From Allomuricauda sp. ARW1Y1 (GTDB taxonomy: Bacteria > Bacteroidota > Bacteroidia > Flavobacteriales > Flavobacteriaceae), in NCBI RefSeq assembly GCF_013407935.1, contig NZ_JACBZU010000001.1:310001-374000 (forward strand): a stretch of DNA of 64,000 nt, given 5' to 3'. The notes beneath the pieces were generated by a model. The model did no database searches, had not been told where the DNA came from, and saw only the letters and a list, made by a program, of their open reading frames with translations. Both the position numbers and the translations under genes were made by a program. This document shows, piece by piece, positions 1 through 8,695 of this stretch; within the stretch, counting starts at the first letter, position 1; every line of letters begins with the position of its first letter.

Positions 1-2
1 AA

Positions 3-1076
3 ATCATTCATGTGGATATGGATGCCTTTTACGCCTCGGTGGAACAGCACGACAACCCCGAGCTTAAGGGAAAGCCCCTTGCCGTTGGAGGCGGGTCCAA
101 ACGCGGGGTGGTCTCGGCAGCGAGCTACGAAGCCAGAAAATACGGAGTTCGGAGTGCCATGGCCGGCTCCATTGCCTTGCGGAACTGTCCACATCTTATT
201 TTTGTAAAACCCCGATTTGACCGCTACAAGGAGGTATCCCTTCAAATCCGGGAAATTTTTTATGAATACACCGACTTGGTAGAACCGCTTTCGTTGGATG
301 AGGCCTATTTGGATGTAACGGAAAACAAAAAAGGGAATCCCTCTGCTACCTTGATTGCCAAGGAAATTCGCCAGAAAATCTTTGACAAAACGGGGCTCAC
401 GGCGTCTGCGGGAATCTCTATAAACAAGTTTATCGCAAAGGTGGCCAGTGATTACAACAAACCCAATGGTCAAAAAACGGTCAATCCCGAGGAAGTCATT
501 GATTTTTTGGAGCGTCTTGATATCCGAAAGTTTTATGGGGTAGGGAAAGTCACCGCCGAAAAAATGTATCGGCTTGGCATTTTCACGGGGAAAGACCTCA
601 AAGAAAAGTCACTGGAGTTTTTGGACAAACATTTTGGAAAGAGCGGCGGGCACTATTATCATGTGGTGCGTGGCATCCACAACAGCGAAGTAAAACCGCA
701 CAGGACTCCAAAGTCGGTAGGGGCAGAACGTACCTTTTCAGAGAATCTGAGCAGTGAGATATTTATGCTGGAAAAATTGGACAATATTGCCCACGAGTTG
801 GAACGCAGGCTTCAGAAATCGAAAATTGCGGGCAAAACGGTGACCCTAAAAATCAAGTACAGCGATTTTACGCTCCAGACCCGGAGCAAGACCTTGCCCT
901 ATTTTATCTCTAGCAAGGATTTGATTTTGGAAACCGCAAAGGAATTGTTGTACCAATCCTCTTTGGAAAACTCCGTTCGGTTGTTGGGCATTTCCTTGGC
1001 CAACCTCAACACGGAAAAAGAAAAGGACGAGCCTAAAAAGGAGTCCGTGCTGGTTCAGCTGAGATTTGATTTTTAA
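3..1076 (+). CDS. dinB: DNA polymerase IV (Y-family), 5' end outside window
   Basis: Translesion DNA polymerase that extends distorted or damaged templates. The reading frame is open from base 3 and begins IIHVDMDAFYASVEQ, the first catalytic motif of the family, so the first two or three codons (usually MRK) lie left of the window. The GTG at 12 is internal, not a start. The second catalytic motif SLDEAYLDV lies about 95 residues in, and the palm, thumb and little-finger regions run to the stop in the usual order and length of about 355 residues. It is followed by a composite inverted repeat rather than another gene on its strand. Confidence 0.95.
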   Translation: MIHVDMDAFYASVEQHDNPELKGKPLAVGGGSKRGVVSAASYEARKYGVRSAMAGSIALRNCPHLIFVKPRFDRYKEVSLQIREIFYEYTDLVEPLSLDEAYLDVTENKKGNPSATLIAKEIRQKIFDKTGLTASAGISINKFIAKVASDYNKPNGQKTVNPEEVIDFLERLDIRKFYGVGKVTAEKMYRLGIFTGKDLKEKSLEFLDKHFGKSGGHYYHVVRGIHNSEVKPHRTPKSVGAERTFSENLSSEIFMLEKLDNIAHELERRLQKSKIAGKTVTLKIKYSDFTLQTRSKTLPYFISSKDLILETAKELLYQSSLENSVRLLGISLANLNTEKEKDEPKKESVLVQLRFDF

Positions 1077-1079
1077 AAT

Positions 1080-1219
1080 AGGAGGCTTTCTAAGAAGTCG
1101 TTTTTAACGTCAACCTGAACTTGTTTCAGGTTCTCAAAACACATTAAGCATTATCTGGTGAGATTCCGAAACTAGTTCGGAATGACGAATCAGATAAAAG
1201 TACTATTAGAAAGCCTCCT
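1080..1219. repeat. Composite intergenic inverted repeat with two internal palindromes
   Basis: Perfect 14-bp outer inverted repeat (1080-1093, AGGAGGCTTTCTAA, against 1206-1219) enclosing a paired element that starts GTCA at 1109 and ends TGAC at 1186. Each half holds a palindrome with 7-bp arms and a 5-nt loop: ACCTGAA...TTCAGGT near 1113 and TTCCGAA...TTCGGAA near 1164. TCTCA and GAGAT flank them on the inside. It fills the gap between the convergent dinB and M16 genes and may terminate both. Elements of the same plan recur at 32072, 36601, 43111 and 47066. Confidence 0.75.
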
Positions 1220-1225
1220 TATTCA

Positions 1226-4006
1226 TTAATTTTTAATATCAGATTCCACAGGCTGTACCGCAGGTTTTTTGGGGTTGCCATCGGCATCAATCTCAATGAT
1301 GTTATCAAAACCAAGTTCATCCAACTTTTCGATGATTTCAGCTCTGTCGCCCACCATAAACCAGTTTACTTTGTCCGGCTGTACCACTTGGTTACTCACC
1401 TTTCGAATATCGTCCACCGAAAGGCTTCTTACATTCTGGTCATATTTTTGGTAGTAATCATCCGGTAAATTGTAGCGCACCAAGTTTCTCACCGAACTGT
1501 TTACGGAACTATTGGTTTCCCATTGGCCAGGAAGCTTCAACACTTGGTTGGTCTTTACTTTGTCCAGTTCTTCTTTTGTCGCAGGTCTGGTCGAAGTAAA
1601 TTCAGCAATCTCTTTTCTGATTTCGGTTACGGACTCTGCTGTTTTGTCGGTCTGCACCGGAGCGTACACAATAAACGGACGCTCTTCTTTGGAACCTATC
1701 ACAAAGCCACCCGCTCCGTAGGACCAATGTTTGTCCTCTCTCAAATTCATATTGATTCGAGAAGTGAAATCACCTCCAAGAATATTGACCATTTGCTCCA
1801 AAGCTATTTCTGAAACATCACCATACTTTTCTGTGAGGTGTCCTGCCAGTATCACCGATTGTTGGGATTCGGGCCTGTTCATGAGATAAAGGGTGTTTTT
1901 GGAATTGGTCTTGGGCTCATTGAAAACAATCTTCGGAACGTCTCCCTTTTTCCACTTGCCCAAGGTTTTTTCCAATTTGGACTTGAGTTCTGCCATTTCC
2001 ACATCACCTGTCACGATTAAAGTGGCGTTGTTCGGCTTGAACCATGTATTGTAAAAGTTCACCACATCCTGGCGTGTCAATTGAGACACAGTTTCCTCGT
2101 ATCCGGTTCCCGTGTAAGGGCTGCTGTACGGATGGTCGTCACCATACAGGTATTTGTTCATTACCCGAAGTGCCATGGAAATGGGTTGGGATTTTTCCTG
2201 TTTGATATCGTTGAGCTGCTCCTTTTGCAGACGTTCAAACTCCTTTTCCGGAAATACAGGATTGAGCACCACATCCAAAAAGAGATCCAAACTGGCATCA
2301 AAACTGGGCTTTAAAGTGCTCATGTACACATTGGATTCATCTTGGCTGGAGAAAGTGCTTAATGAAGCCCCCAATAATTGAAGCTGCTCATTGATTTCGA
2401 GGGCATCCATATCCTTGGTTCCCTCGTCCATCAAATTCATTGCCAATTTTGCCGTTCCTGGAGCGGATAGATGGTCGGTTTTATATCCTGCATCGGCCAC
2501 CAGGTTAATCACGATGGTGGGAACCCCTTTTCGCTGTGCCAACACCACATTTAATCCATTGGATAACTGCGTCCGCTGCAAATCGGGGAACTTGGAGCTT
2601 TTCTGCTCCGTAAGGGCGGGCAATGTACTTCGGTCTACGGGAGATTCCACAATGTCATATTCAGGGAAGGGCTTACAGACCAAAATATGTTTTCCTTTGG
2701 TAAGCCATTTGGCTGCCGTCTTCTTCAAATCCTCCGCGGTCGCATCCTCCACATACTTTAATGTGGTTTTGTAGTAGGAAGGGTCGCCATGGTAGGTTTG
2801 GTTGGAGGCCAAAATATCCGATACGCCCCCGAAGCCACCGATGCGCTCCAGTCCTTTGATAAAATTGGCAAAATAACTGGCCTTTACCCTTTTGAGTTCG
2901 TCCTCAGTGGGTCCTTCTTTGATGAACTTATTGATTTCGGCTTCTAGTTCCTTTTCCAGTTTTTCTGGATCCTCTCCTTGCTTCACATTAAGCCAAGTGA
3001 TGAAATTACTCGCAATTTCACTGGAAGACTGGAAGGAAACGGCTGCGCTTGCCGATTGGTCTTGGTAGATGAATTTTTGATACAGTCTTGAATTCTTGCC
3101 ACTGGTTAAAATAGCGGAAATCAAATCAAAATGAAGGTCTTCCCTAGAACCGTAGGGAGGGGTGTTCCACGCAAACAGCACCCGGGTTTCGGGCACGCGA
3201 TCCTCGTAAACTTGACGGGAATCGTATTCCTTGCTGGGAATGTTCACTTCTTGCCTTTCCACGGTAGGGCCGGACGGGATATCCCCAAAATACTTGATCA
3301 CTTTTTGATGGATCTCTTCGGCATCCACGTCACCAGCCACAGCCACTACTGCATTGGCCGCGCCGTAGTACGATTTGAACCATTCCTGCACATCTTCCAA
3401 AGAGGCGGCATTCAAGTCTTCCATCTCACCGATTACCGTCCAAGAATAGGGATGTCCCTTTGGATACATGGCCTTGGTCAAATAATCCCATTGCATACCA
3501 TAGGGCTGATTTTCCCCTTGTCTTTTTTCATTTTGCACTACGCCTCGTTGCTCGTCCAGTTTGGCTTGGTCGATAGCGCCCAACAGGTGCCCCATCCTGT
3601 CAGACTCTAAAAAGAGTACCTGATCTAAGGCCGATACGGGCACATTTTGGAAGTAATTGGTTCGGTCGGTATTGGTGGTACCGTTCAGGTCAGTTCCTCC
3701 AATACTTTCCAAGGCTTGGAAATAGTCGGTGTTGTAGTTTTCGCTTCCGTTGAACATTAAATGTTCAAAGAGGTGTGCAAATCCGCTTTTACCCGGCTTT
3801 TCGTTTTTGGAACCCACATGGTACCAAACGTTCACAGCGGCAATAGGCGCCTTGTGGTCTTCGTATACCAAAAGGGTGAGTCCATTTTTTAAGGTGTACT
3901 TTTTGTAGTCGATGTCGATGTCATCTGCCTTGAACTGAAATTCCTGTCCATAATGGCTGACAGTAAAGAACAGGCCGAAGAAAGCGGCCAAAAGTAATCT
4001 TTTCAT
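1226..4006 (-). CDS. Exported M16-family zinc metalloprotease (two-domain)
   Basis: Secreted or periplasmic peptidase of the pitrilysin/insulinase family. The start is taken at MKRLLLAAFFGLFFTVSHYG, a clear signal peptide, and not at the longer open frame beginning at 4051; this gives 926 residues. The inverted zinc motif HLFEH is at about residues 78-82, with the third ligand probably E160 in VVQNEKRQ. The second M16 repeat, from about residue 490, lacks the HxxEH motif, which is normal for the inactive half. The gene stands alone on the minus strand, 200 bp from a divergent TetR gene. Its substrate cannot be told from sequence. Confidence 0.93.
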   Translation of the reverse strand: MKRLLLAAFFGLFFTVSHYGQEFQFKADDIDIDYKKYTLKNGLTLLVYEDHKAPIAAVNVWYHVGSKNEKPGKSGFAHLFEHLMFNGSENYNTDYFQALESIGGTDLNGTTNTDRTNYFQNVPVSALDQVLFLESDRMGHLLGAIDQAKLDEQRGVVQNEKRQGENQPYGMQWDYLTKAMYPKGHPYSWTVIGEMEDLNAASLEDVQEWFKSYYGAANAVVAVAGDVDAEEIHQKVIKYFGDIPSGPTVERQEVNIPSKEYDSRQVYEDRVPETRVLFAWNTPPYGSREDLHFDLISAILTSGKNSRLYQKFIYQDQSASAAVSFQSSSEIASNFITWLNVKQGEDPEKLEKELEAEINKFIKEGPTEDELKRVKASYFANFIKGLERIGGFGGVSDILASNQTYHGDPSYYKTTLKYVEDATAEDLKKTAAKWLTKGKHILVCKPFPEYDIVESPVDRSTLPALTEQKSSKFPDLQRTQLSNGLNVVLAQRKGVPTIVINLVADAGYKTDHLSAPGTAKLAMNLMDEGTKDMDALEINEQLQLLGASLSTFSSQDESNVYMSTLKPSFDASLDLFLDVVLNPVFPEKEFERLQKEQLNDIKQEKSQPISMALRVMNKYLYGDDHPYSSPYTGTGYEETVSQLTRQDVVNFYNTWFKPNNATLIVTGDVEMAELKSKLEKTLGKWKKGDVPKIVFNEPKTNSKNTLYLMNRPESQQSVILAGHLTEKYGDVSEIALEQMVNILGGDFTSRINMNLREDKHWSYGAGGFVIGSKEERPFIVYAPVQTDKTAESVTEIRKEIAEFTSTRPATKEELDKVKTNQVLKLPGQWETNSSVNSSVRNLVRYNLPDDYYQKYDQNVRSLSVDDIRKVSNQVVQPDKVNWFMVGDRAEIIEKLDELGFDNIIEIDADGNPKKPAVQPVESDIKN

Positions 4007-4206
4007 TTCTAATGTTTTTAAGTTATTTGATTGATAAAATACCATACACAAGATAGGAAAATGTTTACAATCGACACCATACTAAACAGTTAGGCAGTAG
4101 AAATTAGGTGCAACTTCAATGATTTCATTGGCGGTTTCATTGTTCTACCCAATAATTCTTCATTAATTTGTGATGCCATTGACCACCATTAACTATATTC
4201 TTATTT

Positions 4207-4785
4207 ATGCAACGAAACAAATTGCACGAGCACATCATATCCTCTGCGGGAGCGCTTTTCTATTCCCAAGGGTATAATTCAACAGGAGTCAATGAGATCA
4301 TTTCCAAATGCGATATCGCCAAAGCGACGCTCTACAGTCATTTTAAATCAAAAGAGGATATTTGTATTGCCTATTTGAAGCAGCGCCACCATGACTTTTT
4401 GGAGAGCCTAAAGGATTATGTTGGTCAAAGAAGCAAGGGAAGGCTGCAGTTATTGGCCATATTCGACTTGTTGCGGGATATGTACCTACAAGAGGATTTT
4501 CAAGGGTGTTGGGCCCTTAAAACACTTGGGGAATTGGCACCAGACCAAACGAAGATTTTAGAGGTGATTCAACTTCAAAAAAAGGAATTGCTGCTATACT
4601 TGGGCGAAGTGGTCGGGGACAACATTTCTAACCTTTCCAAAGCGGAGACCGAAAAAATATCGGGCGGACTTTACCTATTGTACGAAAGTGCCGTTACGGA
4701 AAGTCATCTGTTTAAAAACGACTGGCCCATTTTTATGGCAAGGAGCATTGCCCCTTCCCTATTTAAAGAGGTTGAGCTGTCCTAA
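4207..4785 (+). CDS. TetR/AcrR-family transcriptional regulator
   Basis: One-component repressor of 192 residues. The N-terminal helix-turn-helix is typical (GYNSTGVNEIISKCDIAKATLYSHFKSKEDI, described in parts: STGVNEI then KATLYSHFKSKED, about residues 24-53). The C-terminal ligand-binding half is variable and does not name an inducer. It is divergent from the M16 gene and convergent with the AhpD-like gene, so either could be a target, but no operator is obvious. A hairpin terminator follows at 4802. Confidence 0.9.
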   Translation: MQRNKLHEHIISSAGALFYSQGYNSTGVNEIISKCDIAKATLYSHFKSKEDICIAYLKQRHHDFLESLKDYVGQRSKGRLQLLAIFDLLRDMYLQEDFQGCWALKTLGELAPDQTKILEVIQLQKKELLLYLGEVVGDNISNLSKAETEKISGGLYLLYESAVTESHLFKNDWPIFMARSIAPSLFKEVELS

Positions 4786-4801
4786 AAAACGTTTTTAAAA
4801 C

Positions 4802-4842
4802 AAAAATTGCCATATCTCGACTCGCTCGATATGGCAATTTTG
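4802..4842. terminator. Bidirectional hairpin between convergent genes
   Basis: Arms AAAATTGCCATAT and ATATGGCAATTTT around a TCGACTCGCTCG centre, A-rich on the left and T-rich on the right, so it can end the TetR transcript on the plus strand and the AhpD-like transcript on the minus strand. Confidence 0.75.
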
Positions 4843-4863
4843 TGAATGACATGGTTGTACCAA

Positions 4864-5412
4864 TTAGGCTTCCACAGTTTCTAAGGGCTGTGCTACTGGA
4901 AAATCAACGGGAACCTGAGTAGTACTATGCAAATAGTTGGAGATGGTTTTATCCCCCACCAATACAATGGTATCGATCAAATTCTCCTTGGTCCATCCAG
5001 CGGCAAAAAAGCGGTCCAATGTTTCTTCGTCCGTTGCACCTCTATTTTCAGTGATGTTTTTGGCCAAATTTGCGAGTGCATCCAACTTTTCGTCAAATGA
5101 AGCTTTCCCCGCTCTCAGTTCGAGTATTTGGTCGTCTGTGAATCCGTTCATTTTTCCAATGGCGGTATGTGCGGACAAACAGTAAATACAATTGTTTACC
5201 TGGCTTACCGCCAAGTTGACCACTTCTTTCTCCTTGGCTTTCAAGGAGGTTTTGCCGTTGGACAGGGTCAAATAATTACCCAAGGCATTTTCTGAATGGG
5301 CATAGGTGGCAAATAGATTTGGTACAAAGCCTACCGCCTTTTCCAGATTGTCAAAAATAGCCTGATTGGCTGCACTTACTTCTTCTCTTTTTGGTACGTT
5401 GATTGTGCTCAT
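4864..5412 (-). CDS. Carboxymuconolactone decarboxylase / AhpD-like peroxidase-related protein
   Basis: 182-residue all-helical protein of the AhpD/CMD superfamily. The redox motif is CIYCLSAH: C75, C78 and H82, as expected for a thiol peroxidase or AhpD-type disulfide relay. The start MSTINVPKREEV is close to homologues of this subfamily. A tiny ORF lies 31 bp upstream and an AraC regulator gene further up, all on the minus strand, suggesting one stress-responsive unit. The natural substrate is not known; decarboxylase activity should not be assumed from the family name. Confidence 0.88.
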   Translation of the reverse strand: MSTINVPKREEVSAANQAIFDNLEKAVGFVPNLFATYAHSENALGNYLTLSNGKTSLKAKEKEVVNLAVSQVNNCIYCLSAHTAIGKMNGFTDDQILELRAGKASFDEKLDALANLAKNITENRGATDEETLDRFFAAGWTKENLIDTIVLVGDKTISNYLHSTTQVPVDFPVAQPLETVEA

Positions 5413-5443
5413 AATTGTAATTTTTAAATGATTTATTGTTGAA

Positions 5444-5602
5444 TTAATACGTTTTTACAAAAGGTTTTTCTGCGTTACAATAAAAGTCGTGATGGTGCTT
5501 CTGCTCACAGTGTTCCGAAGCTGTTACCGTTTGTGCCACAGGTTTCTGTGAGGTTCTAAAAATTTCAATGAGATTGAAAATGGATTTTTCCATAGTTGTC
5601 AT
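5444..5602 (-). CDS. Small Cys/His-rich ORF upstream of AhpD-like gene
   Basis: Unrecognised small protein. ATG at 5602 gives 52 residues (MTTMEKSIFNLIEIF...); a second ATG at 5593 gives 49. The C-terminal half holds SEHCEQKHHHDFYCN, two cysteines and four histidines in 15 residues, which could bind a metal, but no family is recognised. The AAAAAG just before the first ATG is a weak ribosome-binding site. It ends 31 bp before the AhpD-like start, so co-transcription is likely. It is supported only by position, start context and composition. Confidence 0.45.
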   Translation of the reverse strand: MTTMEKSIFNLIEIFRTSQKPVAQTVTASEHCEQKHHHDFYCNAEKPFVKTY

Positions 5603-5694
5603 CTTTTTGCTGTTTTTTAATTACAGGGCAAAGATGCTCCGAAAAGAAGGGTAGGTGTTAGGAAGGATTTCCCGATGGCTTGACCAATTTTCCC

Positions 5695-6543
5695 TTAGGC
5701 CACCAAAAGGAGGTTTTCGCGATATTCCGAGGGAGTCATTTGGGTCATTTTTTTGAAGAATCGGCTAAAATGGGCTGGGTCGTTAAAACCCAGTTCAAAA
5801 GCAATTTCTTGGTTTTGCTTATCAGTGAAATTAATGAGCCGTTTGGCTTCCAATGCTATCCGTTCCAAAATGATCTGTTGGGGTGATTTTTGATTGTAAA
5901 TAGAGAATAGATTGGAAAGTGTTTTGGGCGATTTATGGAGCAAATCGGCATAATCGCTCACTTTCCGCTTTGTTCTATAGTGCATATCCACCAAAAAATT
6001 AAACCTTCTGATGGTATCGATTTGGTCATTCCCCAACGTTTTTACGATCAACTGTTCCTTTGCCAACCGAGTACTCATGATGATCAATCTTTTGAGCAGC
6101 ATTTGTAGCATATCACCCTGGATATTGTCTGGAGTTGAAAACTCCTCTACGAACATATCATGCAAAAGGTTGAACTTGCCCAATTGGTCCTTGGGAATGG
6201 AAATGATGGGAATATCCTGGGTTCCAAAAAACAAAATACCATTGCAGGAAACCTCGCTATCATGATCGGAGATACAGTAGAACTCCCGGTTAAAGAGTAT
6301 AGCGGAAAGTGGGAACTCTGTTTCAGCATAGGAAACATGCTGTAGATAGGTGACCGTAATGATTTGGTAAGGCATCAACTCCAATTGCATCCCATCTATT
6401 TGAATTGTAATGGGTGCATTATTTCTGTTCCACAAAAACTTGATGGTTTTGGAGCTGTCGGAAAAACGTTCTTGGTCTTTTTTGATGTTATCGGTAAATC
6501 CTAAAATAGCACCTAGTTTGGTATCTCTGTATTCGTGTCGCAT
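5695..6543 (-). CDS. AraC-family transcriptional regulator
   Basis: 282-residue regulator with an N-terminal cupin-like effector domain (about residues 1-160) and a C-terminal AraC/XylS DNA-binding domain (about 185-280). The second helix-turn-helix is well kept: QEIAFELGFNDPAHFSRFFK followed by MTPSEYR. It sits upstream, on the same strand, of the small ORF and the AhpD-like gene, which makes that pair a plausible target. The effector is unknown. A pyruvate kinase terminator separates it from the gene on its other side. Confidence 0.92.
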   Translation of the reverse strand: MRHEYRDTKLGAILGFTDNIKKDQERFSDSSKTIKFLWNRNNAPITIQIDGMQLELMPYQIITVTYLQHVSYAETEFPLSAILFNREFYCISDHDSEVSCNGILFFGTQDIPIISIPKDQLGKFNLLHDMFVEEFSTPDNIQGDMLQMLLKRLIIMSTRLAKEQLIVKTLGNDQIDTIRRFNFLVDMHYRTKRKVSDYADLLHKSPKTLSNLFSIYNQKSPQQIILERIALEAKRLINFTDKQNQEIAFELGFNDPAHFSRFFKKMTQMTPSEYRENLLLVA

Positions 6544-6620
6544 AGCTTATTAGGTCGCGTTATTGACTTTTAGTCCCATTTAGTGGTTTTTGCTTACAGA
6601 ACATCCAAAGATTCCAAACA

Positions 6621-6654
6621 AAAAAAGGCGTACACTTCAGTGCACGCCTTTTTT
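6621..6654 (-). terminator. Rho-independent terminator of pyk
   Basis: AAAAAAGGCGT-CACT..AGTG-ACGCCTTTTTT hairpin, 20 bp past the pyk stop codon on the minus strand and upstream of the AraC gene. Confidence 0.85.
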
Positions 6655-6674
6655 AAAATTTTCATCCGAGAAGG

Positions 6675-8117
6675 CTAAAAATTGCAGCTCTCGATTTCGG
6701 TTACACGAAGTGTATTTACCATCCCCTTTTCCTTAATGGGCATGGCTGCCAAACTTACGAGCATATCGCCCACCTCCAAGAAACCTTTTTTGCAGGCTAT
6801 CTGGTTTACATCCTCAATGGTCTGGTCGGTAGAGACAAACTTATCGTAGTAAAAAGCCTTTACTCCCCAAAGCAAATTGAGCTGGGTTAGTATTCTCTTG
6901 TTCGAGGTAAACACCAAAATATGGGCCGAAGGTCTCCAGGCCGAAATCTGAAAGGCGGTGTACCCACTGTTGGTCAATGTGGAAATAGCTTTTGCCGAAA
7001 TTTCATTGGCCATTAACGCTGCATGGTAGCATACCGATTTTGTAATGTATCGCTTGGTTCGGATGTGCGGTGGGTTCTGCGGTACTTTGATCAAGCTAGA
7101 TGCCTCTACACTGGTCACGATGCTCGCCATTTTTTCAATTACCTGCACAGGATAATTACCTACCGAGGTTTCTCCGGAAAGCATTACGGCGTCTGCCCCA
7201 TCCATAACCGAGTTGGCGACATCGTTCACCTCCGCACGTGTCGGTGTAAGGCTGGTGATCATGGTTTCCATCATCTGTGTTGCGATAATTACCGGTATCC
7301 TTCCTTTTTTGGCGCTCAAAACCAATTGTTTCTGCACTAGAGGAACTTCTTGGGCGGGGATTTCCACACCCAAATCGCCACGGGCCACCATAAGTCCGTC
7401 GGAGGCCTTTACAATTTCATCGATATTTTCCAAAGCCTCTGGCTTTTCAATTTTGGATATTACCGGGATTTTGTGCTCTGTATGCTCCTTGATCAGGTTG
7501 TGGAGGTCGTGCAAGTCTTGCGCGTGACGCACAAAGGACAACGCAATCCAATCCACATCCTGCTGGATAGCAAAAATGGCATCCTTGATGTCTTTTTTGG
7601 TAAGGGCCGGCAACGAAATATTGGTGTTGGGTAAGTTCACCCCTTTCTTTGATTTCAAAGGTCCCCCTTGAATCACTTTGGCGACCACTTCGGTCTCCCC
7701 GTTGGTTGATTTTACCTCAAATATCAATTTCCCATCATCCAAGAGAATACGCTCTCCTGCTTTCACGTCCTTGGGAAAATTCTTGTAGTTCATGTACACT
7801 CTCTCGGCTGTTCCTTCAAAAGGTTCGCCAGTCACAAAGGTAACTTCATCACCAGGGGCAACGATGGCTTCGCCTCCCATGACACCGACCCTGAGTTTGG
7901 GTCCTTGCAGGTCTGCAAGTATGGCGGTGTTGATTTCCAACTCCTCATTAAGTTCCCTGATCATTTTAATTCGCTCAGCAACATCCTCATAGGAAGCGTG
8001 GGAAAAGTTTATCCTAAAAACATCCACTCCGGCAAGGATCATTTCCCTAAGGGTTTCCTTTTTACTGGTGGCCGGACCGAGGGTTGCTACAATTTTAGTC
8101 TTCTTTCTAGTTGGCAT
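6675..8117 (-). CDS. pyk: Pyruvate kinase
   Basis: Converts phosphoenolpyruvate and ADP to pyruvate and ATP, the last step of glycolysis. The 480 residues are the normal length. KTKIVATLGPAT opens the barrel; the active-site signature is seen at ISKIEKPEALENIDEI and ARGDLGVEIPAQEVP, with TRAEVNDVANSV nearby. The start codon is 2 bp from the stop of the IPExxxVDY-family gene, so the two are translated from one message. The acpP-fabF-rnc-IPExxxVDY-pyk order is a recurrent flavobacterial arrangement. Confidence 0.97.
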   Translation of the reverse strand: MPTRKKTKIVATLGPATSKKETLREMILAGVDVFRINFSHASYEDVAERIKMIRELNEELEINTAILADLQGPKLRVGVMGGEAIVAPGDEVTFVTGEPFEGTAERVYMNYKNFPKDVKAGERILLDDGKLIFEVKSTNGETEVVAKVIQGGPLKSKKGVNLPNTNISLPALTKKDIKDAIFAIQQDVDWIALSFVRHAQDLHDLHNLIKEHTEHKIPVISKIEKPEALENIDEIVKASDGLMVARGDLGVEIPAQEVPLVQKQLVLSAKKGRIPVIIATQMMETMITSLTPTRAEVNDVANSVMDGADAVMLSGETSVGNYPVQVIEKMASIVTSVEASSLIKVPQNPPHIRTKRYITKSVCYHAALMANEISAKAISTLTNSGYTAFQISAWRPSAHILVFTSNKRILTQLNLLWGVKAFYYDKFVSTDQTIEDVNQIACKKGFLEVGDMLVSLAAMPIKEKGMVNTLRVTEIESCNF

Positions 8118-8119
8118 TG

Positions 8120-8590
8120 TTAAAAGATTAAATTTCTTTTTGATTTTAATTTTTGTGTGTCCAATGGGTATGCGGTGATTACCTTTCCTATTTGTTTGAT
8201 GGCCCTGAGCTTTTCAGCATAAATGGTTTCATCTGCTGCATCCACTTTCAAAAAATAATCCACTTCCTTTTTTTCCTTCACCAAATGGCCTATCCTTTTG
8301 GATACATTGCTCTCAAATAAGCCTATGGAAGCCATCTGTTCTTCGGTTTCGCACTTGTTGGCAATCAGTGTCCAGTACATATCGTTTATCTCATCTTCCC
8401 AGTCAAAAACGGAAAAGGCCATATTTTCATCAAAACAAAGGTCTTTCTTCATCCGTTTTAGATAAAGTCCACAATGGGAATTTATAGCATAGGCCATGGC
8501 ATAATCTTCCAAATCACTGTGGATGGCAATGAGGTGAAAACTATCATCATAAAGGTCTGCCGATATCTTGTGCGTAGTTAACATGCCCAT
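8120..8590 (-). CDS. IPExxxVDY-family protein
   Basis: 156-residue cytosolic protein of unknown function that in Flavobacteriaceae lies between rnc and pyk, as here. The family is named for a short motif; in this copy the corresponding stretch reads VKEKKEVDYFLK, so VDY is kept but IPE is replaced. MGM gives two possible starts (8590 or 8584); the second, MLTTHKISADLYD, looks more like a true N-terminus. It is rich in acidic and aromatic residues with no membrane segment or signal peptide. Role unknown, perhaps linked to the neighbouring genes. Confidence 0.82.
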   Translation of the reverse strand: MGMLTTHKISADLYDDSFHLIAIHSDLEDYAMAYAINSHCGLYLKRMKKDLCFDENMAFSVFDWEDEINDMYWTLIANKCETEEQMASIGLFESNVSKRIGHLVKEKKEVDYFLKVDAADETIYAEKLRAIKQIGKVITAYPLDTQKLKSKRNLIF

Positions 8591-8695
8591 AACACGAACT
8601 GTAAATATAGGCTTATTACGAATGATTGCCTAGTCAATACAAAACAATACACTTATAAAATAAGCGAAAACGTTTGAGTTTACCATTATTTAAAG

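Noticed and set aside
10-207. ORF starting at the first ATG of the window
   Set aside because: Out of frame with dinB, whose catalytic motif begins in the other frame at base 3.
4007-4206. Regulatory RNA or extra gene in the M16-TetR gap
   Set aside because: A 200-bp AT-rich divergent gap with no stable hairpin, ORF or repeat that I can support.
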